A DNA stretch of 27,939 bases from Lichtheimia corymbifera B2541 (taxonomy: Eukaryota > Mucoromycota > Mucoromycetes > Mucorales > Lichtheimiaceae), in contig JNEU01000929.1 in assembly GCA_000697475.1 (NCBI GenBank), positions 1-27,939 of the forward strand, in the 5' to 3' direction. Each line of letters opens with the position of its first letter. The stretch's first letter is position 1. Of the stretch, positions 9,998 to 21,291 are shown piece by piece. The position numbers were made by a program, and so were the translations under genes. Under the pieces are notes generated by a model, which saw only the letters and a list, made by a program, of their open reading frames with translations, did not search any database and was not told the DNA's origin.

Positions 9998-11338
9998 ATG
10001 ACTTTGGGTGGTTCTACTGCTCTATTTGATTATGGCCTTGTTACTCCCAACAATTCCCAAGAACAAGATTCCGACAATGACTCCCTTCCCACCATGACTA
10101 TCTTGACACAACAGCAACAGCAACACTACCACCAACACCACCACCACCACCAACCAATATCAGAAACCAATAGCGTCGATTGGCTCGACACGGATAGCTC
10201 CGAAGATGAAGATTATTTACCCCAATCATGTCATCGTTGTTTCCCCTCTCCACCTCGAAAAGCCATGTCTGTGGATAATGATTTTGATGAAGAGGAGGAG
10301 GATGTGTTTTATCCATCAAAAGCAACCAGACGTAAAAGGGGTCGATTACCAGAGTCGCCCGAACAACATCAACGACGTCGCATGAATATGGATGATGATC
10401 AAGTGATATCCACCAGTGTTCAACAAGAGCGTGTACGACGAGTGATTGATGCTGCTATCGATAATGGTGAAGATTATGTGGATTTAAGGTATCTATCAAT
10501 GTATGGGTGGCATGGGTCGTATGATATATGCTGATTGGATTGTCTTCTCTTAGCCATTTGGGATTGACCGAGGTACCGGATGAAATCACCGAACTCAAGC
10601 ATGTCACTGTACTTCGGAAAGACAGGATTAAGAATTCATCACTCAAGCTGTTCCTTTACGGAAACACCCTCACTCAATTACCATCCTATCTATTTTCCCT
10701 CAAGAACTTGTCGGTGCTGAGTTTACGTGCGTAGAAAGAGGGGTTGAGGATGTTGGGGAGGGGAGGAGGGAAGAGGGAGTGGAAAGGGATTACGAGAAAA
10801 CTGACAACACGTTATTAGGTCACAATCAGCTTACTCAATTGCCTCATGAAATTGGTTTATTACAAAATCTGGTGGAGCTCTCTGTGGGAAATAACCAATT
10901 GGTAAATGCTAAAGAATGTCACCGTGGTAGTTTATAATCTTACACCCTTGTCCATAGCCATATCTTCCAGCCGAGATATTGAAGCTTCCAAAGCTCACAA
11001 TTCTATGTCATTCTCCGAACCCCTTTGTGCATCCAACTTCGCCCGTGGATCCACGCCATGTCATGAGCACGATTCCAAGCCTTGTGGAAATAACCAGTCG
11101 ACACTTGCTCTCAGCACCATCATCATCATCATCGTCCGATATGGATTGTCAATATTTACCCTACGAGCTTCAGGAACGCCTTCGTTCAGTTACACCCATG
11201 AGTCGATGTTACAAGTGTGAAAAGCCGTTCAACAAACCTAGCGTCGAATTGATCGTATGGCAAGAGTTGTTTGGTACAGCCAATATTCCATTGCTTTTCC
11301 GCTTCTGCTCCAATCGTTGCCATATTGCCAATGCGTGA
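9998..11338 (+). CDS. Leucine-rich-repeat protein with C-terminal Cys motif
   Basis: Four exons (9998-10488, 10554-10726, 10819-10901, 10958-11338) encode 375 residues. The N-terminal 150 residues are disordered, with a Gln/His tract (10110-10154) and acidic clusters. About four LRR units follow from residue 160; they read SHLGLTEVPDEI, YGNTLTQLPSYLFSLKNL, RHNQLTQLPHEIGLLQNL and a repeat spanning the last intron (NNQL-PYLPAEILKLPKL). The C-terminus has a CYKCEKPF pair and a later CSNRC pair, a probable zinc site known from fungal LRR proteins that end this way. Introns 1 and 3 fall inside repeats. LRR proteins of this kind are scaffolds for protein-protein contact. The partner and role are unknown. 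No signal peptide is seen, so it is probably intracellular. Confidence 0.85.
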
Positions 11339-11632
11339 TACCCTTCCTTAACCAACTCCACCATTGCATTCCCCCCCATCCCCATATTGCTTGCTTTTAC
11401 TGTTACTGATTTACCATGCTTTCAATACCAATGTTCGTTTAACAACTCCCCAGCTCCTGTATATTCAACAAGCTCACCACGTATACAATATCATTCACTG
11501 CATTCATATAACTGGAAAATACAAGGCGTGTTCATTAAAGTGTGTGTGTGTGAGGATACAAAAAAAAAACGCGGAAAGATAAGGGATATCTAGATTAAGT
11601 AGGGGATGGGGGGAATATAAAGTGTAAAATAC

Positions 11633-13724
11633 TCAACTACTGAGACCACAAAATTGAAACATCAAAGGAACACCAAATACAGCAAGACATCCGATGCCTA
11701 ATGAGATAAGCGTCAATCATGCGTCTTTGTTATTCAACATACAATGATCTTCGTACCTGCATATACAATCAACTTTGTAACAATATCCACATCGTAGCGT
11801 AAGGGTGCATCTTCTGCTACAAGCTCCGTTGTTGGATCATATACATCCTTCGTGTGTCGACCATTATGGAGTCGTTCGTTGCAGTTGCTGCCACAGCCAC
11901 CTTCTTCTCCATCCGCATTGGTGCCACGATATTGGATCTTGTCGTATGCTCTCTTTTCATGCAAATCGATCGAGGATTGAATACCAACATGCTCCGCATG
12001 CTTGACCGACAAATCATGCAAATCCAGCACGGAAGGAATAGGATGGATGCTTTCTCGGTTTAGACTTTTATAAGCTCTATATACAATAGGAAAATGAATG
12101 TGAGCGGCAATAATAAAGAATGACGATAAAGCTGAAACATTACCTGGCACCGATTTCAAACTTTCGATGAGGTAGGTTGAACGCACGATAGATGGGTGGA
12201 AGAATAAAATAGCATACTCTTTTGCATGCAATGCGCCAAAGGAATAAGCTTGCCACGCCTATTTATGGTTTGGATCAATCTCATGTTGCATAGCGGTCCG
12301 CTCTTCCTTACCGAGAACCAATTTTGCAAGGACAATGGCGACTGCGACAGGTGCTGATGAATGAACCAAGGCTAAAGTTTGCTGACCCATTGTGCAATAA
12401 TCCGAGTGCGCACAAAGCCATCCACCAGGGAAGACACCAACAAGAACCCCCATAAAACAGACACTGTGCGAGAAGCATCAGTGATCGTGAACGAAGTTCA
12501 ACCATACCCATTTCCTCCTCCCTTACCTGTCCTCAAAGCATGGGCATCTCTCAATAGGGTCCGGGCTGTTTTGATTGTAGATATATAAGTCATCTGATAG
12601 GGCATCCATCCACATGATGATTTACGTACTGTAATCCCACCAAGGCAAGGCATATTGCTGCTGCAATCAACGCTACACATCTCCATCAGAATCCTATTCC
12701 ATATCCAATGATAGTATACACTTACTAGGAATGATAGTTTCTGCAGTGAATAAACCGTCAAATTGATCCTTAAATGTCCACTGGAACCAGTACAAGATAT
12801 AGGCAAGAATGGAACCACCCACAACATCTATCACATATATATAAGCGTGTGTTTTCAAAGCGTTCTTTTCCCCCAACGTACCTGTGAATGTATGCATGCC
12901 ACAATAAATACGACCCATGACAACGCTTCCTGCATAAACAATGGCACCCAGCTTGATGAGGGCGCGTGCTTCAGGGCTCACGCTTTCACATGTCACAGCC
13001 ACGACAAAGAGCGCAACGGAGATTGAATTTGTCGAATGCGTCGATGGAAAACCATATTCAAGTGATGTTGATTTGGACATGCTCAACCGATGTACAGGTG
13101 GTGAAAGAGGACGAGGAAGGCACATAAAGTCCTAGAAATATGGGGATATCCCAATAGAAAGCAGTTGAGTCCTCGTTCACTCGAAGATCATGGTCATGCT
13201 CCACTCCTTCAGATTATGTGATCTGATATAAGGCCTTACCTTTACAAAACCAGATAAGAAGACACCAAAAGCTGCGATGCATGCAACGCTAGACGAACGA
13301 TCCAAGTCTATATGTTAGTGGATATCCCTGTAATAGACAATCCTTTCTTTTTACCTTTTTGCCATGGACATTGTATCAAACCATACAAGGATAGGAAGCG
13401 ACACCATGAAAAACGTATGCGTACCGAGGTTGGCTGTCCACAAAAAGTACTGATCGAGAAGAGGTGTTCGTACGAGTCGCTAGAGAGGGCGCATTAGGAG
13501 TCGGGATCGCTATGGATGATGTCGATGGTTGTGGTTGTGGTGGAGGTGGGTTCATTCACACTCACCTGCATGGTAGCCAAGTGTGGAGTCTCTGCCCGAA
13601 CAAGTGGGATCAATGAGCGTCGTAACTTTGCACGCCATGGATGAAGCGCTTTATCATAAAGACGTTCGTGATGGGTGCCAGCATCAATGTCGGATACAGC
13701 TGGTTTGAATACTTTTTTGCCCAT
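11633..13724 (-). CDS. LCB3: Sphingoid long-chain-base 1-phosphate phosphatase (PAP2 family)
   Basis: Eleven exons: 13566-13724, 13355-13479, 13240-13288, 12882-13131, 12726-12827, 12630-12672, 12527-12565, 12312-12463, 12144-12258, 11757-12076, 11633-11697. They close in frame to 472 residues. The family removes phosphate from (dihydro)sphingosine 1-phosphate at the ER membrane, steering bases back to ceramide synthesis. All three PAP2 signature motifs are present: K111-x6-R118-P119, PSTH at 140-143 and G184-R185-x5-H191-x3-D195. Family-specific stretches are also clear: ANLGTHTFF, LPRPLSPPVHRLS, HPDPIERCPCFED and a C-terminal RYDVDIVTKLIVYAG. Several hydrophobic membrane segments run through the middle. 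A polar loop encoded by exon 10 (about 11760-12070) looks variable. I chose the start at MGKKVF; an in-frame upstream extension exists but is not conserved-looking. Exons 6 and 7 are only 43 and 39 nt. Confidence 0.93.
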
Positions 13725-14958
13725 TGTAAGAGCCACAAAAGAAAGAAAGAAAGGTGAGTCCGGGGAGTACCTGGGGTCAAAGAAATTCTGTACTTGTACC
13801 ATCCATATGAAAACCACTCCACAAACCAAAAGCAGCGTCTCCCTTACTATGTACAATTACTGTTCACATCCATGCATTCTATGATAGTGTATCCCGAATC
13901 GGGGGCGAACTGCTGCTGCTACTGCTGTTGCAGAACCAGCAACTCGGCATTGGTGGTCTCGATCTTTTTTTAAAGGTGCGTGTGTTTGTATGCACGTACA
14001 CACTTTTATGCCACTTACTGACTTCGCTCTCTACCTCCGGATTGTATCACATGAAAACTTTCCAGGATGGAAACATGGTACATGCTTTGTCACCCAGCGC
14101 ACATCACCAGCAGATAGAGAATCCACCTGTAGTAGTCCTTGATCGCAAGCTCTCTTTCCTCATCAAAACCTAATCCCCGCATTATATTGTATTTCCTTTT
14201 AACGATTAGTAGTCGCTATAAAGCCTTTTCCAGAATCTATAAAGTCCCATTATCCTCACGGCTCATTATAACAGAGTCTCGACACACACACACACCCTCT
14301 CTCTCTGTATGTGTCGTTAAGAAGATTTGGCCCATGTAAAAGAGAGAGAGGGTGGATGTTGATGTCCCGAGAAACATTACATGAATAAACTTTTTTTTTT
14401 TTGCCCTTTGTGCCACGCGCGCACATGCATCGGCTTTCCATAAATTGGGATGTTACCATTGGGTCCTGAAAAGCCCAGCAAGACAAAAAGGTGCCCCACT
14501 ACCACAACCACGCTATGCACACAATCGTCTCCGCTACAGACACCCGAATCCCTGTGTTTGTACAACGAGCTATGTGAACAGTGTGATACATTGACAGTGA
14601 AGCGTTTTGGGCAATGTTAGGTTATCAGGCAAGCAATAGGGCTGTGTGTATGCAGTAACATGTGATGTAGTAGCCCCACCCACGCGAGCAGCTCTGTGTA
14701 TACATGTAACCCATATCACTGAACTCTGGATATGAAAAACATAGACCATGTCGCAAGTTTGTCAAGGAGAATGAAAAAATGGTGGATTATAAGGTAGGGT
14801 GGTACAGGCAACTAATCACAGTGGGCAAGCAAATCGTCTGATAACTCGTCGACCAACCGACATCCAAAGCTTTATAAGCAGCAGGTTACCCAGCTGCTTG
14901 GCACCTTTATCTCTCTTCTCTTCTCTCCCTCCCCCCACTCTCATACTTTTTCATCAAC
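13725..14958. other. Intergenic region with ambiguous coding-like segments
   Basis: This lies between LCB3 (-) and the pathogen-related-like gene (+). On the minus strand a 56-nt segment (14127-14182) reads from an ATG as MRGLGFDEERELAIKDYYR and ends at a weak GT donor. On the plus strand, frames at about 13870-13975 and 14067-14171 join across a plausible intron (GTGCGT donor, TTTCCAG acceptor) and end at a stop. Neither reading yields a complete protein I recognise. AC and CT repeats occur at about 14280-14305 and a T-run at about 14391-14402. Confidence 0.4.
14871..14878 (+). promoter_or_regulatory. TATA-like box
   Basis: TTTATAAG lies about 85 nt upstream of the ATG at 14959, followed by a CT-rich leader. 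The distance suits a fungal core promoter. No experimental support is visible. Confidence 0.4.
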
Positions 14959-16034
14959 ATGGCTGCAGACCTCCCAGATTTTATGACCGACCCCAATGCC
15001 GTGCTCAAGGATACTGAGCATGAATGGCGTTATAAGCGTGTCCCTGATTATAAAAAAGTGAATGAAGCTTATGAACAAGGTAATTGTTATCTTTGTCTTG
15101 GAGGACGACCATGATCATTTATATGACGTGTATGTGTGTAGAGAAATCGGTTACCCATGAAGAAGGTTCATTGTCATGGCTCGTATCCAATCTTGTCAAG
15201 GTATGCAAGCATGCACCTTATCGAAGGAATAAAGAGGATGGATGATGATGATAACCATCTTTTCTAGAATTGGGAAAAGGAAATGTCCTACAAGTTGCGT
15301 GCCGACCAGATCCGTACTATCAACCAAGAAAAGTATCGTTTCAGTGTCAATGGTGGTGAATGGCATACGGTGGATGAAATGCTTGAGGTAGGGTTGTTGT
15401 TTTCTTTATGATTACCAATCGCATCCATGCTTTATTTGGAGTGTGTGTGTAATGCTTCAATGTTTTGTTGTGGACACTGACGACGACGACGCCCCGATAG
15501 ATCGGCACTTACAATGCCCTCATTGGTGACACTGAATTATACAAGGCCAGCGAAGCCGATTTCAGTGAGTCGCACAAGCTCTTTAAGCGCGCCTTGCGTA
15601 CCTTTTCTTGGGAAGTCCTTGAAGTCTATAGTGGTCCACCCACCGTGGCCTTCAAATGGCGGTAAGTAAAAGAGTAGCAGTGTATACAGCATGATGGCCC
15701 AACTGATATATATACTTTTTTAGCCACTGGGGTACAATGGTGGGCGATTTATCTGTCAACCTTGGTAATGGTGAAAAGTTGGAAGCTGCAGCCACCAACG
15801 AGGTGGTTGAAACATTTGGCGTTACTGTGGCCAAGGTCAATGAAAAGTTTGAGATTGAATCGGTAAGTGTTGGGTAAAAGCGATGCATGTGCAGTATGAT
15901 CTCATATTATTGTTCAGCTTGAAACCTTTTATGACCCCTCCCAATTGATGCGTCAAATGGCCAAGAACCGCAAGGACAATGGCAACAATGCCACCACCTC
16001 GGGTGCTCCCAAATGCCCCTTTGCTCCCAAATAA
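14959..16034 (+). CDS. Pathogen-related protein homologue (SnoaL/NTF2-like)
   Basis: Six exons (14959-15079, 15142-15200, 15268-15387, 15501-15661, 15724-15862, 15918-16034) give 238 residues. The sequence aligns by eye with plant 'pathogen-related protein': an N-terminal HEWRY..VPDYKKVN block, then W-E-x-E followed by a Lys-rich segment, YNALIGDTELY, and the hallmark VYSGPPTVAFKWRHWG near residue 150. The fold is a SnoaL-like alpha+beta barrel; no enzymatic activity is established for this family. The tail ends in Asn/Thr-rich sequence and a CPFAPK segment reminiscent of C-terminal Cys-Pro tails. No signal peptide is present, so cytosolic location is expected. An AATAAA sits at 16057-16062, 23 nt after the stop. 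The gene converges with the large membrane-protein gene, with 123 bp between stops. Confidence 0.85.
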
Positions 16035-16056
16035 GTCATCATAATGTGTGCGAGAA

Positions 16057-16062
16057 AATAAA
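16057..16062 (+). terminator. Poly(A) signal AATAAA
   Basis: A canonical hexamer 23 nt after the stop of the pathogen-related-like gene. A longer AT-rich stretch with TATATT follows. Confidence 0.5.
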
Positions 16063-16157
16063 ACGTACAGAGGCTGGGCCTCGTATACCAACTATATTAT
16101 ATTATCTTGAATGGGTGGGGAGGAAAATGTAGTAACAAGAGTGTAATCAAGGAGGGA

Positions 16158-18914
16158 TTATTTCAACGACTTGAGATAACGATCACGTTCCTTTTGTGCT
16201 GGCGTCTTTTTGTCGGTTGTTGTTGCTGCTGCTGCTGCTGCTGATTCAGGTAACCAAGGGATAGATCCTCGTGTTCTTTTCCCACCACGCATTGTAGTAT
16301 ACGCTTGTTGTGTATTTTCTCGTTTGGGTGAGGATGAAGCATCTTTTGGTGTCGTTTCTTTTGTAGGTGATGAGGATCGTACACTACTACTATTTGGCTT
16401 GGGTGATGATGGTGATGATGCAGGTGGAACAGGTTTAGCTTGTTGTTGTTGCCGTTGATTGATAGGATTGCTTCGGCTAAACGATCCATTATTGCTATTA
16501 CCACCACCAGCAGTAGCAGGAGGGGTGTCTACAATGGAAGCACCACCACCAGGACCAATATATTCATCTGCAGGGATCATGGTGCGTACAGTGGATGATG
16601 AAAATGATGCGGTAGGGACGGGTGCTTCAAAATCTTCTTCCCCCATAAATGGCATTGCTGGACGATAGGATTGTTGAGCTCTTGCAGACAACGAGACAAG
16701 ACCTGCTGGTGGGGGATCACAACGTAAACTACTATTGGCACTGCTATTGTTGCTATGCGTAGGACTGTTGCCAGATGCTGCTGTTGTTGGCCATGCCGTG
16801 GTTTGTAGCTTTTTACGTAGTGAATCCACATGGCTCGTATTGCTGCTTATACTGCTATTGGCAAGAATCTTCATTCGTTCAGCGGCTGATGTACGCGATA
16901 AACTACCCAAACTGGCACGTGGTGAGGTTGTTCCTGTCGCAGCATGGTTTCCCTGTATCCATGGAAACATCATAAGTCATCATTATTCTGTCGTTTATAA
17001 GTAATAAACACTTACAATACGCATGGAGGCAGGTGGTGTGGGTCGTGGTGTGCCGAGAATGCTGTTTCGATTGGAACGGATGGTCGAAGATGGCTCGGAA
17101 GCTGAAGGGGTTGGTTTGGCACCAGTCTCATTGTTGTTGGTTGATTGTGATAAAGACGAGGATGGCGCTTGTTGTTGTTGTTTTTGTGTGGTGGAGCTGA
17201 TCGATTGCTCACTATTACTGCTTCGAAGTGAAGACTCTTTTTGCCACCAATGAATAATGTCCTGCACGCTGCCATTGCGTGGCAAACTCTCTCTTACTGG
17301 AGGTGTCGTCGTCCCCTTATCGGTGGTGTTGGGATTGCTGGCAGCTGATGGTTGTTTTGTGTCGTCCAACGGTTGCTTCTTGTTGTCTTTGTAATGGGTT
17401 GGCATAGGATCATCCTCTTCTTCTTGACTCGAATCGGATGAATCGTTCTCTGTGAATATATTCATGGCGCTCAATTCAGCTGATACTCGGCATTGTGGAA
17501 TATCTGGCAGGTCTGTTGTCGTTGGTTCATCATCGGGTAGCTCACATTTAGCATCGAGTGATGGATCGATAGGCATTGCTGTTGACTGTGGCTGAGAATG
17601 CGGTGGTTCACTCATATCCCGATGCATATCCGATCCAAATAGGCCATCCATGCTCTTTTTGTTGTCACGTTGTCGTCGAGAAATGGTATCATGGTGGTGA
17701 CGAGTCGTAGTATTATTATCATCATGAATAGAAGCGAATGGGTTCTCCTGCTGCAAGGATGGCGGTGGTGGTGGTGATGATGCAAAACAATCCAAAGCAC
17801 TCTTGCGTTGATCAGCTCGATGTTTGGTACGCACTGACGCATATTGAATCACTTGGTGAGCTGTTATTTCAGCGTTGGCTCCTTCCCTTTCAGCATCTCC
17901 CAAGGCAGTCGATGGCGTTGTTGGCGAATGCGGTGATGCAGGGGTCGAGTAATGGCAAGGAGAAGGAGGAAGAGGAGGAGAAGATGGTAACGTGGGTCGC
18001 TCATACTGATCGGATATTCTAGGCACAATGGGTCGACTTTCAGCAACGGCGACGATACGGTCACTATCCATAGATCGACTTTTGGATTGTAGTGTAGACT
18101 GGTCATTATCACTAAAGACGGGCGATGAACAAGAGATGTTGGAGCATTCGAGTTTCGAGTCTGGGGAAAGTGTTGTGGTTGATTTTTTCTTGATGGAAAG
18201 AGAGCGTCGCGTGGACAAACGACGTGTGTTGTTGTTGGATTGTTGATGATCACTGGATGACTGTTTTCCTCCTCCTGTTGCAGAAGGTGGTGGATCGAAA
18301 GCAACATGGCTTAAAGGAGTCTTGTTTGACTTTTGAAGACGCAATGATTGACGTAAGGTGTTTTTGAGTGTGGCAGCAACAGATGCACGTTTACCGTTGC
18401 CAGGATTTGCTGTGACACCAGCATCGTTGCTATTCATGTACTTCTGATACAACGCTGCAGCATCGTCGTTCGATCCCAGCTCAAGCTTATCTGAAAAGAG
18501 AAACGTCGACTGGGGTGGATAGGGCAACGATATACAGATCTCCTTGTATGACGATGAAGGTTTCTCGATATCAATATGTGAAGCAAGGGTACTTTCATCA
18601 CGCGGTGGTGAAGGATGAGGAGGTGTCGATGACATTTTTTCTTGTGCTGTGGACGACGATGTTCTCCCCAATCGAAGCCTTCTTTTGAAAAAGAACGTGC
18701 CTAATACTGCTGAAACAGCCACAAAAAAGACCACAATGATGGCAATGGCCCACACAGGCAATGATGCTCTGCTGCTACTGCTCACATCAGGTGCTGCTGG
18801 CTCTATCGTAAGTGAGTAAATCGGTGTATATGGTCATTGATCCACTGTACCTGCATGGATACATGATGGGAAGATGATGGCGGCAATTAGAAATAATAAA
18901 ACGGCAGCCGCCAT
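16158..18914 (-). CDS. Large Ser-rich single-pass membrane protein, function unknown
   Basis: Three exons (18851-18914, 17016-18802, 16158-16952) encode 881 residues. Exon 1 supplies a signal peptide (MAAAVLLFLIAAIIFPSCIHA), a separate 64-nt exon easy to miss. Only about 14 residues separate it from a transmembrane helix (about 36-60, PVWAIAIIVVFFVAVSAVLG), followed by KRRLR, a stop-transfer signal giving N-out, C-in topology. The rest is a cytoplasmic region of over 800 residues rich in Ser, Thr, Pro and Gln. It has several RxxS sites (RRLSTRRSLSIKK), a WW dipeptide motif (DIIHWWQKE) and a basic C-terminal end (KKTPAQKERDRYLKSLK). The near-absent ectodomain argues against a Wsc/Mid2-type sensor. 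A membrane-anchored scaffold regulated by kinases is a guess. I recognise no named family. Confidence 0.75.
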
Positions 18915-20228
18915 GGCTTTTGATGTTGATTATATACGTATGGATTAAAAGAGGAGAGAAAGAGTGAAAGAGAATGAAAGAGACAAACGATGTGCAAGTG
19001 AAAAGGTCTCCTACTCTCTCTCTCTCTTTCTCTCAACAACCCACGGAGTCTGCTTCATCATCTAGGGGGAAACCACATCTTTTTTTTTTCTCAACACAAA
19101 CGAAATGCTATACCGCAAATGCCCGCTTAGAGAGTGAGCATAGAGACCGTCGCTGTGTGGGTTAGGGGCTTTGTGTTCAAAGATAGGAGGGCATCGACTA
19201 GCAGCAGCAGCAGTAGCAGGAGGAGGAGAAGAAAACAATATTGGGTATCATATATAATAGATAACCAGTTTGTGCAATTAGTTTCTTTTGATATACTCCT
19301 TTTTGATAAATGAACACTCACGTTCACCAGACAACTGTCAATAGCATCCATAGCGGGGACAACGACCTGTTCGATGGTCGCATGCAAGAATTGAGCCTTG
19401 CGTTAACTATCTTCTCAATTTTCCTTTTCACATACCCATACACACAACCCCTGACTGAGAACTTTCTTCCCCGAATACTCACGGCTGATGCCAAGGGATT
19501 ACACTTTGGTAAGAAGAATTTCTGGTTCACTCGACGTAGTGGGTCGTGGTTGATTGAACAAAGACCTTATTCATCGAACCATATATATATACATGCAAGC
19601 TTTAACAATCATGGATCAACGAAAAGCCCAGTCTCTGAGAAAACCACAAGTTGTCAAGTAGATGCATCAGCGACAAGGTCCGCAGGCGGGAAGGTTGCTG
19701 AGGATCTTTAGGTGTTGAACACCAAATCGGAAATGTTTTTAAGCGGACATTTAGTTCGTGAGTTACCGTGTCACTCTATCGTTTCTTACGCGTTCCCGTC
19801 TGCGAGATCCTATTCTCTTTTATCCAAATGAAAATGAAAAAAATTTCCTCTCCGCCGAAGGTGCGGATATCACCATGATAATAGTAGTAGCAGTAGTAGG
19901 GTGATGGTCGTCATGACTCGAGAGATGATGACATAGGTTGGTTGCCATGCCAATTGCCATGGAAACTCTATGCTACGTGGTATTTATTTCCGCCATGTGT
20001 CAAAAAGCATGGGCCTTTTTAGATGGAATGTAGAATATTCCACAGAGTCAAAGCGATATAAGCCAATTAGGATGCTTGTTCACACAGACAATGGGAAGCT
20101 ACTGCTTTTGAGCGCCATCTTAAATCCGACACCGTAACCATAACTGGGCCGAGCTCTTCGGCAAACTGCATTTTGCTTTCTTCTTCCTCTCTCTTTTCCG
20201 CTTTATTGTCCCCCTTTTTTTCTATATC
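18915..20228. other. Divergent intergenic region
   Basis: Between the membrane-protein start (-) and the PPxY-protein start (+). Contains CT/GA microsatellite tracts (about 18950-19035), an AGC repeat (19200-19215) and a probable partial small gene on the minus strand (19177 to about 19560). The region from about 19750 to 20228 has no ORF of note; an AGAATATTCC sequence near 20032 resembles half of a heat-shock element. Confidence 0.5.
19177..19560 (-). CDS. Possible small spliced gene, 5' end unresolved
   Basis: Three segments on the minus strand join in a single frame: about 19483-19560, 19322-19366 (45 nt) and 19177-19197 (21 nt, ending in TGA). Each internal junction has a perfect GTGAGT donor, with CAG and TAG acceptors, and in the 45-nt exon only one frame stays open. 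The predicted tail reads KFFLPKCNPLASA, VVVPAMDAIDSCLVN, SMPSYL. Upstream the frame hits a stop near 19568 with no ATG or good acceptor that I can place, so the 5' exon is missing. I do not recognise the protein. It could instead be a spliced non-coding transcript or a decayed gene. The opposite strand has a longer unspliced ORF (19310-19711) without family features. Confidence 0.3.
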
Positions 20229-21291
20229 ATGCCCTTGGCGGTTTTCGCACTGGTTGTTCACCGGTACAGACCGTCAAGACTGGTCATTGCTCCGTACGAG
20301 TCATATCCCCAACTTGCCGAATATGTACGTTTTTATTCTTTTGACTATTTCGACTTGCCCTGAATGACTCACTCTTGCCATCTCTCAAAGCTACCCAAAG
20401 ACCAATTCGATTCGCACATGCTCACTTTGCGACAACTCGTACGAAAGGAATACCCCAATATTTATCCAGACACGTACATGTTCATGTCAGCCATTGGGTT
20501 CGTCATTGCCACTGCAGCGTTTTCAATCGTTGCCCGAGGACTTGAAATATCCATGTGGTATCCATTGTTGATCTTGGTGGCTCCCGCTATTCTCGCCTAT
20601 TGGACGACACGAAGACGTAGTGTGCATTACATCAAAATCAACAATGTGAGTGTTGTGGTGATGATGATGATGATGATGATAAGAGCATGATCTAAGATGT
20701 ATGTTGTAGTTTCAAGAGCATCTTCAACAATGTCTAAAGGATCTTTCAGAATTGGATCGACCACATCAAGTACGATGGGATTATCGGCGATTACGTGATT
20801 ATGACACTGCAAGAGATTTGCATCTACCACCGCCTATCAGCAATTGGAGTATCAGTTTGGTCATTGAAGCAGTGCAGATTGATCCGGAGGCTGAGGTCAT
20901 TGCTCGTGGAATGACGGGTGGTGATACATTACCAAGTTATGGAGCAGCAACGCATGATGTGGTATTGGATATGGGACCTGATTTACAGTGCGATGATGAC
21001 CATCACCCATTGCAGTCTATGCGCGAGATGGATGTAACGGATCAACAACGAATATTACCACCCTCCTACATTGAAGCTTCTTCTTCTTCACCTTCACCAT
21101 CACCACCACAACCACCATCTACGCAACCACCATTACCAGCACAACCTCCTCCTGCTTATGATGCTGTGGATCGTCAAGAGGAGCAGCAGCAACAGCAAGA
21201 TCAAAGTACCACAACAACTCCTACTGATACTACTACTACCACTACTGTATTACCGAATTCAGACACCCATAATCATACGACCACCCACTAA
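20229..21291 (+). CDS. Two-TM membrane protein with PPxY motifs
   Basis: Three exons (20229-20324, 20391-20645, 20710-21291) give 310 residues; introns are 66 and 64 nt, both in phase 0. Exon 1 begins MPLAVFALVVHRYRPSRLV and is short enough to be overlooked. Hydrophobic helices lie at about 61-80 and 86-103, followed by WTTRRR, leaving a long C-terminal cytoplasmic tail. The tail carries LPSY (191-194), PPSY (234-237) and PPAY (264-267), embedded in Pro/Ser, Gln and Thr-rich low complexity. PPxY motifs are the established ligands of WW domains in Rsp5/Nedd4 ubiquitin ligases. Membrane proteins of this design (Bsd2, Ear1, Ssh4 class) recruit the ligase to endosomes or Golgi. A role as a Rsp5 adaptor or substrate is inference. 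Intron 2 contains an ATG repeat and, if retained, reads into a short hydrophobic extension and a stop. Confidence 0.8.

Noticed and set aside
16210..16458. Plus-strand ORFs opposite the Ser-rich membrane-protein gene
   Set aside because: They are low-complexity mirror images of Gln/Ser/Pro codon runs on the minus strand.
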